Shown here one piece after another: positions 1 to 7,240 of a stretch of 23,790 nucleotides of DNA (within the stretch, counting starts at the first letter, position 1; every line of letters starts with the position of its first letter). The notes under the pieces are model-generated. The model was not told the DNA's origin. It made no database searches and saw nothing but the letters and a program-made list of their open reading frames with translations. This stretch comes from JAXJSP01 sp036310005 (GTDB taxonomy: Bacteria; Bacillota; Clostridia; Oscillospirales; Acutalibacteraceae). Made by a program: the position numbers and the translations under genes. The stretch is from the NCBI GenBank assembly GCA_036310005.1, contig JAXJSP010000007.1:1-23790 (forward strand). Direction: 5' to 3'.

Positions 1-166
1 GCTCTTTTTCGTTGTCGGCAGTTTTCTGGAATAAAGCGGAAATTTGCTCATAACCTTCCTTTTTTGCAACAGATGCAAAATATGTATATTTGTTTCTTGC
101 CTGGCTTTCTCCGGCAAAAGCTGCCTCGAGATTTTTCTCTGTTTGTGTTCCTGCGTATTTGTTCAT
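1..166 (-). CDS. rbr: Rubrerythrin, N-terminal part (cut by window edge)
   Basis: Non-haem diiron protein of anaerobes that reduces hydrogen peroxide in the cytoplasm. Only the first 55 residues are visible, and the gene continues beyond base 1. The translation from the ATG at 166-164 contains FAGESQARNKYTYFA (about residues 17-31) and ends in the A-x-NEKE segment. This is the first part of the ferritin-like four-helix bundle; E20 and E53 sit where the diiron ligands are expected. A near-perfect AGGAGG ribosome binding site lies at 173-180. The C-terminal rubredoxin-like iron site cannot be checked, so a shorter erythrin without it remains possible. The gene has its own promoter and is separated from sigG by a terminator, so it is probably a stand-alone oxidative-stress gene. 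Confidence 0.9.
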   Translation of the reverse strand, partial: MNKYAGTQTEKNLEAAFAGESQARNKYTYFASVAKKEGYEQISALFQKTADNEKE

Positions 167-199
167 TTTAATTTCCTCCTTTGTAAATTTACTTAGCAT

Positions 200-228
200 A
201 TTATAACATATTTTCTATAATTTGTCAC
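200..228 (-). promoter_or_regulatory. Vegetative-type promoter of the rubrerythrin gene
   Basis: Read on the minus strand, GTGACA (positions 228-223, 5 of 6 matches to TTGACA) is followed by exactly 17 bases and then a perfect TATAAT (205-200). The -10 box is preceded by TG plus one base, an extended -10. Transcription would begin around position 193, about 27 bases upstream of the start codon. This is the best-matching sigma-A promoter on the minus strand here. An oxidative-stress operator is plausible but I could not recognise one clearly. Confidence 0.6.
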
Positions 229-238
229 CAATAATTTT

Positions 239-268
239 AAAAGCGCAGTCTATATGACTGCGCTTTTT
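239..268 (-). terminator. Intrinsic terminator after sigG
   Basis: A 12-bp perfect stem (AAAAGCGCAGTC and its complement) closes a 5-base loop just downstream of the sigG stop codon at 270. On the minus strand the stem ends in TTTT and is followed by an A/T-rich stretch. It separates the sporulation block from the rubrerythrin promoter at 200-228. The hairpin is symmetric and could also act in the plus direction, where no gene is seen. Confidence 0.65.
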
Positions 269-269
269 G

Positions 270-1043
270 TTAAAGCAAATTGAATTTAATTTTATCCATT
301 GAATTCTTTTCAAGTCTGCTGACTTGCGCTTGTGAAATTCCGACTTCGTTTGCAACTTCCATTTGTGTTTTTCCTGTAAGAAATCTCATAGAGAGTATAG
401 TTTTCTCTCTTTCACTTAAATCATTTAGCGCCTGCTTAAATGCGATTTCATCCAACCAGTTATTATCATCGTTTTTATCTCCGACTTGGTCCATTACATA
501 TATTGTATCTCCTCCGTCCGAATATATAGGCTCATTCATGGACAAAGGCTCTACAATACTTTCCAGAGCAATAACGACACTTTCTTTGGTAGAATCAACT
601 TTTTTTGCAATCTCTTCAACAGTCGGCTCCCTTTGTAATAAAGCAGTCAGATTTTCTTTGGCTTGCATCGCTTTGTATGCTAAATCTTTTATTGAACGGG
701 AAACTCTTATGGAGTTGTTATCTCTGAGGTATCGTCTGATTTCTCCTATAATCATCGGAACTGCGTATGTTGAAAATCTGACACCGTGGCCGAGGTCAAA
801 ATTATCTATTGATTTTATAAGACCTATACATCCGACCTGAAATAAATCATCAAGGTCCTCTCCTCTCCTTGTAAAGCGTTGCACTACACTTAAGACAAGT
901 TTTAAATTACCGTTGATTAATTCATCTCTTGCGTTTTTATCTCCTTGTTTGATTTTTAAAATCAACTGTTCTTTTTCCGATTCTTTGAGAACCTTTAAAT
1001 TAGCAGTATTAACTCCGCATATTTCAACTTTGTTGTATTGCAA
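270..1043 (-). CDS. sigG: RNA polymerase sporulation sigma factor SigG
   Basis: Late forespore sigma factor that directs RNA polymerase to spore-maturation genes after engulfment. The 257-residue protein closely resembles SigG across its length: the N-terminal NKVEICGV segment typical of SigG, region 2 with DDLFQVGCIGLIKSIDNFD and FSTYAVPMIIGEIRRYLRDN, region 3 around IRVSRSIKDLAYKA, and a region 4 helix-turn-helix near the end with GKTQMEVANEVGISQAQVSR. Length is normal for the family. The start is TTG at 1043-1041, placed 9 bases after a GGAGG sequence (1053-1057); no ATG fits better. The gene lies 104 bases downstream of a polysaccharide deacetylase on the same strand, so readthrough from that operon is possible. 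A sigma-F-like promoter precedes it, which matches the known control of this gene in Bacillus. SigF is the main alternative, but the NKVEICGV start favours SigG. Confidence 0.95.
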   Translation of the reverse strand: MQYNKVEICGVNTANLKVLKESEKEQLILKIKQGDKNARDELINGNLKLVLSVVQRFTRRGEDLDDLFQVGCIGLIKSIDNFDLGHGVRFSTYAVPMIIGEIRRYLRDNNSIRVSRSIKDLAYKAMQAKENLTALLQREPTVEEIAKKVDSTKESVVIALESIVEPLSMNEPIYSDGGDTIYVMDQVGDKNDDNNWLDEIAFKQALNDLSEREKTILSMRFLTGKTQMEVANEVGISQAQVSRLEKNSMDKIKFNLL

Positions 1044-1060
1044 CCGGTAACGCCTCCGAA

Positions 1061-1085
1061 TAATAATTTAACAATTAAATTATTA
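1061..1085. repeat. AT-only inverted repeat in the sigG leader
   Basis: Two perfect 11-base arms (1061-1071 and 1075-1085) flank a 3-base spacer. All pairs are A-T. The repeat overlaps the candidate -10 box of sigG and the expected transcription start, so it could be an operator or only a weak RNA hairpin. It has no run of T that would make it a convincing terminator for the upstream deacetylase gene. Confidence 0.4.
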
Positions 1086-1107
1086 CCGATGCGGCAGATT
1101 AAAATAC
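1078..1107 (-). promoter_or_regulatory. Candidate sigma-F-type promoter of sigG
   Basis: On the minus strand, GTATT (1107-1103) is followed by 15 bases and then GGTAATAATT (1087-1078). The second element matches the sigma-F -10 pattern GGnnAnAnTw at every specified position, and the first matches 4 of 5 positions of the GywTA -35 pattern. In Bacillus sigG is transcribed by sigma-F, which supports the reading. The patterns are short and the region is AT-rich, so chance matching cannot be excluded. Confidence 0.45.
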
Positions 1108-1147
1108 TATTAAAATTTTTTATTTATCGACAGTTTTTTCTTTACTT

Positions 1148-1999
1148 TTAATTATTAAGTATTTTACTGAAAAACTGCTGTGAATCTTTTCCTTCAGGTC
1201 TGTTGAATCTGTGCATGTTTTGTAATTCATCCATATTACTTCCGTATAATAAATTTACTTTTTCTTCACAACCTAAAGAAACTTCGTAACCGATTTGCTT
1301 AATGACTTTTTCGGCGCTTTCACATTTTTTGCCGAACGGATATGTGAAAATATATGACTCAATGCCTCTGGACTCCATCTTGCTTTTGTTTAGTAAAATG
1401 TCTTTTCTTAACATCTGAGAGTATTCATACTCGTCTTCACCGGGTTTTATCATGCACCCTTTTCTCTCGCCGAAAGAATGTAAATTATATGTATGATTGC
1501 CGATTTCAACTACTTTTGAATCTTGCATTTGCTTTAATTGATTCCAATTAGAATTTGAGTATGAAATATTGTGGTCTTCAATACTGCTGTATTTATCCGC
1601 TTGAGAACCTATTACGGATAATATGGCAGTATAATTATATTTTTTTAAAATATCGAATGCGTAGGCATAAAAACTCTCGTACCCATCATCGAAGGTAATC
1701 ATAACTGATTTATCAAATAATGGTGTGCCTTTTTTCTCAAATTCTATGAGTTGTTTGGCAGTAATCGTTTTATAACCGTTTTGACTTAAATATCTGATAT
1801 CGTTTTCAAAAGTTTCAGGCTTTATTACATAATTGCCTGATGCACTCTTGCTTTCACTGATGTGATGATACATGATTATAGGCAATTTATAACATATTCT
1901 GTCCGTGCTTTGCTTTGCTGCAACCGATGTGCAAAATATAACACATAAACAAAGACATACAGCTAAATGTTTTTTGTAAAGTTTAATAACCAATTTCAT
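1148..1999 (-). CDS. Secreted polysaccharide deacetylase (NodB/CE4 family)
   Basis: Predicted metal-dependent de-N-acetylase of extracellular or cortical glycans; the substrate is unknown. The 283-residue protein starts with a signal peptide or membrane anchor (basic KLYKK, then a hydrophobic stretch to about residue 28). IMYHH follows at 42-46, the catalytic TFDDGY at 102-107 (D104/D105), the metal-binding NHTYNLH at 168-174 (H169, H174) and TYPFG at 219-223. The domain order is that of the IcaB/PgaB-like group rather than PdaA. The ATG at 1999-1997 is taken as start; GTG at 2002 and TTG at 2005 lie in frame just before it. None has a clear ribosome binding site, which suggests translational coupling to pdaA, whose stop is 26 bases upstream. 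Its position between pdaA and sigG suggests a spore-envelope role, but that is inference. Confidence 0.8.
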   Translation of the reverse strand: MKLVIKLYKKHLAVCLCLCVIFCTSVAAKQSTDRICYKLPIIMYHHISESKSASGNYVIKPETFENDIRYLSQNGYKTITAKQLIEFEKKGTPLFDKSVMITFDDGYESFYAYAFDILKKYNYTAILSVIGSQADKYSSIEDHNISYSNSNWNQLKQMQDSKVVEIGNHTYNLHSFGERKGCMIKPGEDEYEYSQMLRKDILLNKSKMESRGIESYIFTYPFGKKCESAEKVIKQIGYEVSLGCEEKVNLLYGSNMDELQNMHRFNRPEGKDSQQFFSKILNN

Positions 2000-2025
2000 C
2001 ACCAATATAAATCTATGCGACGAAA

Positions 2026-2772
2026 TTAAACATCAGTAGTAAATTTATATCCTTTTTGCTTGGTAGTTTTTATAAATTCATCAAGTATCTGAGAGTTAGT
2101 TTCGCTTACCGCGTGCAGTAAATAAATCGCACCCGGATGTAAAGCATCAATTGTCCTTTTTAAAGCATCATCGGGCTGCGGTTGATTATTTATATCGTAA
2201 TCTTTGTAAGCAAAACTCCAAAATACACTTTTGTAACCCAACTCATTTGTATAACATAAAGACTGCTGTGAAAATTCTCCCATAGGAGGACGGAACAGAT
2301 TCATCTCAAAAGCGAAGTTTTCTTTTACATAATTATGCAGGAAATTGATTTCGCTTTCTAATTTTTCTTTGCTGATGCAAGCAGTCGAAGGGTGGTTTGT
2401 GGTATGATTTCCTATAACGTGCCCTTCACTTATCATTCTTTTAACTATATCATTGTTTGATTTTGCATAATCATAAGTTATAAAAAATATCGCTTTGACA
2501 TTGTTTTGCTTTAAAATGTCAAGAATATTGTTTGTATAACCGTTTTCATAACCTTCATCAAAGGTTAATACAATTTCATTTTCAGAACTTTTCAAAAAAG
2601 TTGCGTTGTATTTTGCGTATTTATCATTAAACTTTACACAGTCAATAGGCTGGTTTCTATCATTTACATTATATCCTTGCCCCCAACCATGCTTTGTCGA
2701 GTCATAAGCGTTTGCACTTAATATACAAGGAATAAAAAACAATGATAGCACAAGGCATATAGTTTTTTTCAT
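2026..2772 (-). CDS. pdaA: Spore cortex polysaccharide deacetylase PdaA (muramic delta-lactam synthesis)
   Basis: PdaA removes the N-acetyl group from muramic acid in the spore cortex so that muramic-delta-lactam can form, a mark needed for germination enzymes to act. The 248-residue protein has a signal peptide (MKK, then a hydrophobic segment to about residue 22) and a NodB domain: TFDEGYENGYT at 70-80 (D72), NHTTNHP at 122-128 (H123, H127), RPPMGEFS at 161-168, FWSFAYKDYDINNQ and HPGAIYLLH ending at H220. The TFDEGYENGY motif and the W-x-x-A-x-x-D-x-x-INNQ stretch are specific to the PdaA family. The start at 2772 is chosen because AGGAG lies 7 bases before the ATG and a signal peptide follows directly. 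An in-frame extension to 2859 would put a basic segment ahead of the signal peptide. It is first in the sporulation operon, back-to-back with the topoisomerase genes. Confidence 0.9.
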   Translation of the reverse strand: MKKTICLVLSLFFIPCILSANAYDSTKHGWGQGYNVNDRNQPIDCVKFNDKYAKYNATFLKSSENEIVLTFDEGYENGYTNNILDILKQNNVKAIFFITYDYAKSNNDIVKRMISEGHVIGNHTTNHPSTACISKEKLESEINFLHNYVKENFAFEMNLFRPPMGEFSQQSLCYTNELGYKSVFWSFAYKDYDINNQPQPDDALKRTIDALHPGAIYLLHAVSETNSQILDEFIKTTKQKGYKFTTDV

Positions 2773-2819
2773 ATAAACTCCTAACCGCCTACGCATTCTT
2801 GATATTATCATTCCCTTTT

Positions 2820-2826
2820 TATAATG
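2820..2826 (-). promoter_or_regulatory. Candidate forespore (sigma-G/F) -10 element of pdaA
   Basis: CATTATA on the minus strand (2826-2820) fits the sigma-G -10 pattern CATnMTA and lies 47 bases upstream of the pdaA start codon, a normal leader length. I could not find a convincing -35 element at 17-18 bases distance, so this is tentative. Known control of pdaA by sigma-G in Bacillus supports it. Confidence 0.35.
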
Positions 2827-2843
2827 AAAAATCAATCTAAAAC

Positions 2844-2873
2844 TTGACAATTGTACCATATATAGTGTAAATT
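2844..2873 (+). promoter_or_regulatory. Candidate vegetative promoter of the topoisomerase operon
   Basis: A perfect TTGACA (2844-2849) is followed after 18 bases by TAAATT (2868-2873), 4 of 6 matches to TATAAT. Transcription would begin near 2880, about 39 bases before the start codon. It lies within about 20 bases of the divergent pdaA element, so the two may compete or exclude each other. Confidence 0.45.
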
Positions 2874-2918
2874 ATTTATGTATTTATACCATAAATTCTA
2901 TGTGTTGTGAGGAAAATA

Positions 2919-4907
2919 ATGGCAAATAAAAAAACGACCGAATATACAAACGACAGTATCGATACTTTAGAAGGAGCAGCAAGAGTCCGAACAAGACCTG
3001 CTGTTATTTTCGGTTCTGACGGACTTGAAGGCTGCGAACATTCCGCTTTTGAAATTCTGTCCAACTCTGTCGATGAAGCAAGAGAAGGCTACGGTAAAAA
3101 AATTATAATAACTAAATATAAAGACGGTTCTGTAGAAGTCGAAGACTTCGGCAGAGGTATTCCCGTTGACTATAATACAAAAAAAGAGCGTTACAATTGG
3201 GAACTTCTTTTTTGCGAAATGTATGCGGGCGGTAAATATAATTCGTCAAACTACGAATACTCTTTAGGCCTTAACGGTCTGGGACTTTGCGCAACTCAAT
3301 ATGCCTCAAGATATATGGATGTTGAAATAAAACGCGACGGTTATATTTATTCTTTGCATTTTGAAAGAGGAGAGAATGTCGGCGGCTTGACAAAAACAGA
3401 ATACTCAGGCAGACAAACCGGCTCGAAAATTAAATGGTTGCCCGATAATGATGTGTTTACCGACATCAATATCCCCGATGAGTACTTTCATGAAACGATT
3501 AAAAGACAGGCAGTCGTAAACGCGGGAATACTTTTTGTTTTAAAAATTCAAAAAGGTACAGGCTTTGAAACTACCGAGTATAAATATGACGGAGGTATTG
3601 TTCAGTATGTCGAAGAAACCGTAAACGGAGACGAACTGACTCCCGTTCAAACCTGGAAATCATCGGAGTATGAGGGAAGCGACGACCCGGCAAAAGCCGA
3701 TAAAAAATATAAAGTAAAACTCGAAGCAAGCCTTTGCTTTTCAAATAAAATTTACTTTAAAGAGTTTTATCATAATTCTTCATATTTAAAAAACGGCGGT
3801 TCTCCCGATAAAGCGGTCAGAAATGCATTTTTATATCAGATAGATTTGTATCTGAGAAATAATAATAAATATAAAAAAGACGAAAGTAAAATAACATTTG
3901 CCGATATCGAAGAATGTCTTGTAATAGTAATATCTTCATTTTCTACTGAAACTTCCTATGAAAATCAGACCAAATTTGCCATTACAAACAGATTTATTCA
4001 AGAGGCTATGACCGACTTTTTCAAAAAACAACTTGAAGTTTATTTTATTGAAAATAAAGCAGATGCCGAAAAGATTGCAGAGCAGGTGCTGATTAATAAA
4101 AGAAGCAGAGAGCGTTCCGAAAAAGAAAGATTAAATATTAAGAAAACTTTGCAGACAAAAAATGATATGGCAAATAAAGTCGCTAAGTTTGTTGACTGCA
4201 GAAGTAAAGATGTTGCAAAAAGAGAAGTCTATATAGTAGAGGGCGACTCTGCTTTGTGCTCCGTTAAGTTAGCAAGAGATCCCGATTTTCAGGCGGTTAT
4301 TCCGATAAGAGGAAAAATATTAAACTGTTTAAAAGCCGATTTTAACAGAATTTTCCAAAGCCCCATTATAACCGATTTGATTAAAGTTTTAGGTTGCGGT
4401 GTCGAAGTAAAAACAAAGGCAAATAAAGATATGTCTTTGTTTTCTCTTGATAATTTAAAATGGAGTAAAGTCGTTATTTGTACCGATGCCGATGTCGACG
4501 GATTCCAAATCAGAACATTGGTGCTTACTCTTATTTACAGACTTATGCCGACTCTGATAGAAAAAGGCTATGTGTTTATTGCAGAAACACCGCTTTATGA
4601 AATTAATACAAAAAACAATGTTTATTTTGCTTACGATGAAAATGAAAAGAATAAAATTTTAAATGAAATGGTAGGCACGGAAAAATATACGATTCAGCGT
4701 TCAAAAGGACTTGGTGAAAACCAACCCGATATGATGTCGCTTACAACCATGAATCCGAAAACAAGACGACTGATTAAAGTGACACCTGCCGACGCCGAGG
4801 CAACAAGCAAGATGTTCGACTTGTTGCTTGGTGACGACTTGCAGGGAAGAAAAGATTATATAGCCGAAAACGGATATAAATATCTTGATGATGTTGATTT
4901 AAGTTAG
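2919..4907 (+). CDS. Type IIA DNA topoisomerase B subunit (ParE/GyrB-like), divergent
   Basis: ATPase and Toprim subunit of a type IIA topoisomerase, working with the A subunit encoded next. The 662-residue protein has a GHKL ATPase domain (E45, N49, D52 in the N-box; DFGRGIP at 76-82; LGLNGLG at 116-122), a transducer domain with lysine K352 in ENQTK, and a Toprim domain with EGDSA at 441-445, PIRGKILN at 462-469 and DADVDG at 523-528. It ends with RSKGLGE at 594-600 and the C-terminal TTMNP. Several motifs depart from the usual GyrB/ParE forms: DNGRGIP has Phe for Asn, GGLHGVG is LGLNGLG, EGDSAGG is EGDSALC, and DGSHIRTL is DGFQIRTL. Key catalytic acids are kept, so it is probably active. 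ATG at 2919 follows GAGG by 6 bases. The gap to the A-subunit gene is 11 bases. Likely topoisomerase IV-like; a conventional gyrase is expected elsewhere. Confidence 0.85.
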   Translation: MANKKTTEYTNDSIDTLEGAARVRTRPAVIFGSDGLEGCEHSAFEILSNSVDEAREGYGKKIIITKYKDGSVEVEDFGRGIPVDYNTKKERYNWELLFCEMYAGGKYNSSNYEYSLGLNGLGLCATQYASRYMDVEIKRDGYIYSLHFERGENVGGLTKTEYSGRQTGSKIKWLPDNDVFTDINIPDEYFHETIKRQAVVNAGILFVLKIQKGTGFETTEYKYDGGIVQYVEETVNGDELTPVQTWKSSEYEGSDDPAKADKKYKVKLEASLCFSNKIYFKEFYHNSSYLKNGGSPDKAVRNAFLYQIDLYLRNNNKYKKDESKITFADIEECLVIVISSFSTETSYENQTKFAITNRFIQEAMTDFFKKQLEVYFIENKADAEKIAEQVLINKRSRERSEKERLNIKKTLQTKNDMANKVAKFVDCRSKDVAKREVYIVEGDSALCSVKLARDPDFQAVIPIRGKILNCLKADFNRIFQSPIITDLIKVLGCGVEVKTKANKDMSLFSLDNLKWSKVVICTDADVDGFQIRTLVLTLIYRLMPTLIEKGYVFIAETPLYEINTKNNVYFAYDENEKNKILNEMVGTEKYTIQRSKGLGENQPDMMSLTTMNPKTRRLIKVTPADAEATSKMFDLLLGDDLQGRKDYIAENGYKYLDDVDLS

Positions 4908-4918
4908 GAGTAAGAAAT

Positions 4919-7156
4919 ATGGCTAAAAAACAAGTTAAAAACAAGCAAGACAATTCCGCTCCTAATAATGCGTATATTGAGGGCGCCGGAACGATAGTAG
5001 AAAAAAATGTTGTCGATACTCTCGAAACAAATTATATGCCTTATGCGATGAGCGTTATTGTATCAAGAGCCATACCCGAAATTGACGGATTTAAACCCTC
5101 GCACAGAAAACTGTTATATACAATGTACGGTATGGGACTTTTAAAAGGCTCAACCATAAAATCTGCCAATATTGTAGGCAGAACTATGCAATTAAATCCT
5201 CACGGAGATGCGGCAATCTATGATACAATGGTGCGCCTTTCACGAGGTAATGAAGCACTCTTGCATCCTTATGTGCAGTCAAAAGGCTCTTTTGGTAAAG
5301 CATATTCAAGAGATATGCAATGCGCTGCTGCGCGTTATACCGAAGCAAAACTTGAACCTATTGCCGAAGAACTTTTTAAAGACATTGATAAGGATACCGT
5401 TGACTTTGTAGATAACTACGACTCTACAATGAAAGAGCCGACTTTGTTTCCTGTTTCTTTCCCGTCGGTATTAGTCAATGCAAATATGGGTATAGCAGTA
5501 GGTATGGCATCTAATATATGCCCTTATAATCTCAAAGAAGTATGCCTGACCGAAATTGAGTATTTAAAAGATAATAACTGTGTAATTGAAGATACTTTGA
5601 TAGCCCCTGACTTCCCGAGCGGCGGACAACTTATATATAAGAGGGAAGATGTAGAAAACATTTATAAAACCGGCAGAGGCAGTTTTAAAGTAAGAGCAGT
5701 TTATTCTTATGATAAGAAATCTAACTGTATTGATATTACACAAATTCCGTATACAACAACCGTCGAGGCAATTATTGAAAAAATAGTTGATTTGTATAAA
5801 GAAAAAAAGGTCCTTGAAGTATCGGATGTCAGAGATGAAACAGGACTTAACGGACTTAAAATTACAATCGACTTAAAACGCGGAACAGATCCCGATAAGT
5901 TGATGAAAAAATTATATAAACTCACACCTCTTGAAGACTCTTTCGGCGTTAATATGAATATTCTTATAGGCGGCACACCCAAAGTCGTCGGAATGAGAGA
6001 ACTTTTTGAAGAGTGGACCGCCTTTAGAACAGAGTGCGTAAAAAGAAGAATTTATTTTGATTTAAGCAAGGCAAAAGAGCGCTTGCATCTGTTAAAAGGC
6101 CTTAAGAAAATTCTTCTTGATATTGACAAGGCTATCAAAATAGTCAGGGAAACTGAGGAAGAAAAAGAAGTAGTTCCTAACTTGATGATAGGCTTTGGCA
6201 TTGATGAAGTACAGGCAGATTATGTAGCGGAAATCAAATTAAGGCATTTAAACAGAGAATACATCTTAAAAAGAACTAAAGATATCGAAGAACTCGAAGA
6301 AAAGATTTCTCAGTTAGAAGATACTGTAAGCAATACAAAGAAAATTCATAAAGTAATTATAAGTGAGTTAAAAGAAGTTATAGACAAGTATTCACAGGAA
6401 AGAAAAACTGCAATAGTTTATCCTGATGATGAAGAAGATGTAAGCGTTGAGCAGGAAGTTGCCGACTATCCTTGCACATTGTTTATGACAAAAGGCGGCT
6501 ATTTTAAGAAAATCACCGCTCAGTCTTTGAGAATGAGTGCTGTTCACAAATTTAAAGAAGGCGACGAAATGTCGCAGGAAGTCGAGAGCCATAATACCGC
6601 GCATTTGTTGTTCTTTACAAATAAATGTCAGGTGTATAAAGCAAGAGCGTACGAGTTTGACGATTGTAAAGCAAGTGTTATGGGCGACTTTGTAGCTGCA
6701 AAACTCGGAATGGACCAGGACGAGTTGCCTGTGTATATGGCGGTTACCGATGATTATAAAGGTAATATGATGTTCTTTTTTGATAACGGAAAGGTATCAA
6801 AAATCAGTATGAGCGCGTATCAGACAAAAATGAACCGCAAAAAATTGATTAAAGCATATTGCGATAAATTTAAACTTGTAAATGTCTATTATGCAAATGA
6901 GGAAAAAGAATATCTTATTAAATCAACTAACGGAAGAATGCTTATTGTTTCAAGTGCAAAAATCTTGGCTAAATCTACAAAAGACAGCCAAGGCGTCGCT
7001 GTTATGACTCAAAAGAAAAATCATTGTGTAGATTCGGTAGTTGAATTTAAAGAGGATATGCTCGAAAAACCTCACAGATACAGGTCAAGGAATTTACCGT
7101 CAGCGGGACAGTTGATGAGCGCTGAAGAAAAAGGGGAACAAATGTCCTTTATTTAA
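4919..7156 (+). CDS. Type IIA DNA topoisomerase A subunit (ParC/GyrA-like), without a recognisable GyrA box
   Basis: DNA breakage-reunion subunit that cuts and rejoins double-stranded DNA through a tyrosine. The 745-residue protein has a short hydrophilic N-terminus (about 1-26), then PYAMSVIVSRAIPEIDGFKP (41-60), SHRKLLY (61-67), the helix-turn-helix region with PHGDAAIYD (94-102) and the catalytic R139-Y140 in AAARYTEAKL. A tower and coiled-coil region follows (about 380-495), then a C-terminal beta-pinwheel-like region with repeats such as FMTKGGYFKKI (522-532) and FFFDNGKVSKI (619-629). The QRRGGKG box required by gyrase for DNA wrapping is not visible where it would be expected after TKGGYFKK. 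This argues for decatenating topoisomerase IV activity. The position equivalent to GyrA Ser83 is Ala98, while Asp87 is kept as Asp102. AGGAG lies upstream of the ATG. Confidence 0.85.
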   Translation: MAKKQVKNKQDNSAPNNAYIEGAGTIVEKNVVDTLETNYMPYAMSVIVSRAIPEIDGFKPSHRKLLYTMYGMGLLKGSTIKSANIVGRTMQLNPHGDAAIYDTMVRLSRGNEALLHPYVQSKGSFGKAYSRDMQCAAARYTEAKLEPIAEELFKDIDKDTVDFVDNYDSTMKEPTLFPVSFPSVLVNANMGIAVGMASNICPYNLKEVCLTEIEYLKDNNCVIEDTLIAPDFPSGGQLIYKREDVENIYKTGRGSFKVRAVYSYDKKSNCIDITQIPYTTTVEAIIEKIVDLYKEKKVLEVSDVRDETGLNGLKITIDLKRGTDPDKLMKKLYKLTPLEDSFGVNMNILIGGTPKVVGMRELFEEWTAFRTECVKRRIYFDLSKAKERLHLLKGLKKILLDIDKAIKIVRETEEEKEVVPNLMIGFGIDEVQADYVAEIKLRHLNREYILKRTKDIEELEEKISQLEDTVSNTKKIHKVIISELKEVIDKYSQERKTAIVYPDDEEDVSVEQEVADYPCTLFMTKGGYFKKITAQSLRMSAVHKFKEGDEMSQEVESHNTAHLLFFTNKCQVYKARAYEFDDCKASVMGDFVAAKLGMDQDELPVYMAVTDDYKGNMMFFFDNGKVSKISMSAYQTKMNRKKLIKAYCDKFKLVNVYYANEEKEYLIKSTNGRMLIVSSAKILAKSTKDSQGVAVMTQKKNHCVDSVVEFKEDMLEKPHRYRSRNLPSAGQLMSAEEKGEQMSFI

Positions 7157-7164
7157 AACTGAAA

Positions 7165-7192
7165 ACCGGAGTCGGCAAAAGCCGACTCCGGT
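7165..7192. terminator. Perfect 12-bp hairpin after the topoisomerase operon
   Basis: ACCGGAGTCGGC (7165-7176), a loop of AAAA and the exact complement (7181-7192) form a GC-rich hairpin 9 bases after the A-subunit stop codon. On the plus strand it lacks a T-run (CTGTGAC follows), whereas on the minus strand it is followed by TTTTCAGTTTT. It probably marks the 3' end of the topoisomerase mRNA, perhaps by stabilising it or through less classical termination. Its T-run favours leftward transcription, for which no gene is seen. Confidence 0.55.
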
Positions 7193-7193
7193 C

Positions 7194-7240
7194 TGTGACA
7201 ACGACGGCTGCAAACGCAATTTTTAATGCCGATTGTCACA
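7194..7240. repeat. Spaced inverted repeat TGTGACAA...TTGTCACA
   Basis: Perfect 8-base arms at 7194-7201 and 7233-7240 surround a 31-base centre that contains further pairing (GGC at 7206-7208 with GCC at 7228-7230, and TGC/GCA around 7209-7218). It starts one base after the strong hairpin at 7165-7192 and is followed by AAAAAAT, not by T. It could be a second mRNA structure or a protein site. Function unknown. Confidence 0.4.

Noticed and set aside
200..228. A PerR-type box overlapping the rubrerythrin promoter
   Set aside because: AT-rich half-sites exist, but no clear TTATAAT-n-ATTATAA arrangement is present.
280..840. Open frame of 186 codons on the plus strand inside sigG
   Set aside because: It lies antisense to a well-conserved gene, has no family-like motifs and mirrors sigG codon structure.
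2919..7156. Naming the pair gyrB-gyrA
   Set aside because: The GyrA box is not visible and the motifs are divergent; gyrase is usually near dnaA/recF, so a topoisomerase IV-like name is safer.
7194..7240. TGTGACAA/TTGTCACA as a CRP-type operator
   Set aside because: The half-site resembles TGTGA, but the 31-base spacing is far too long for a CRP dimer and the arms fit an RNA or extended structure better.
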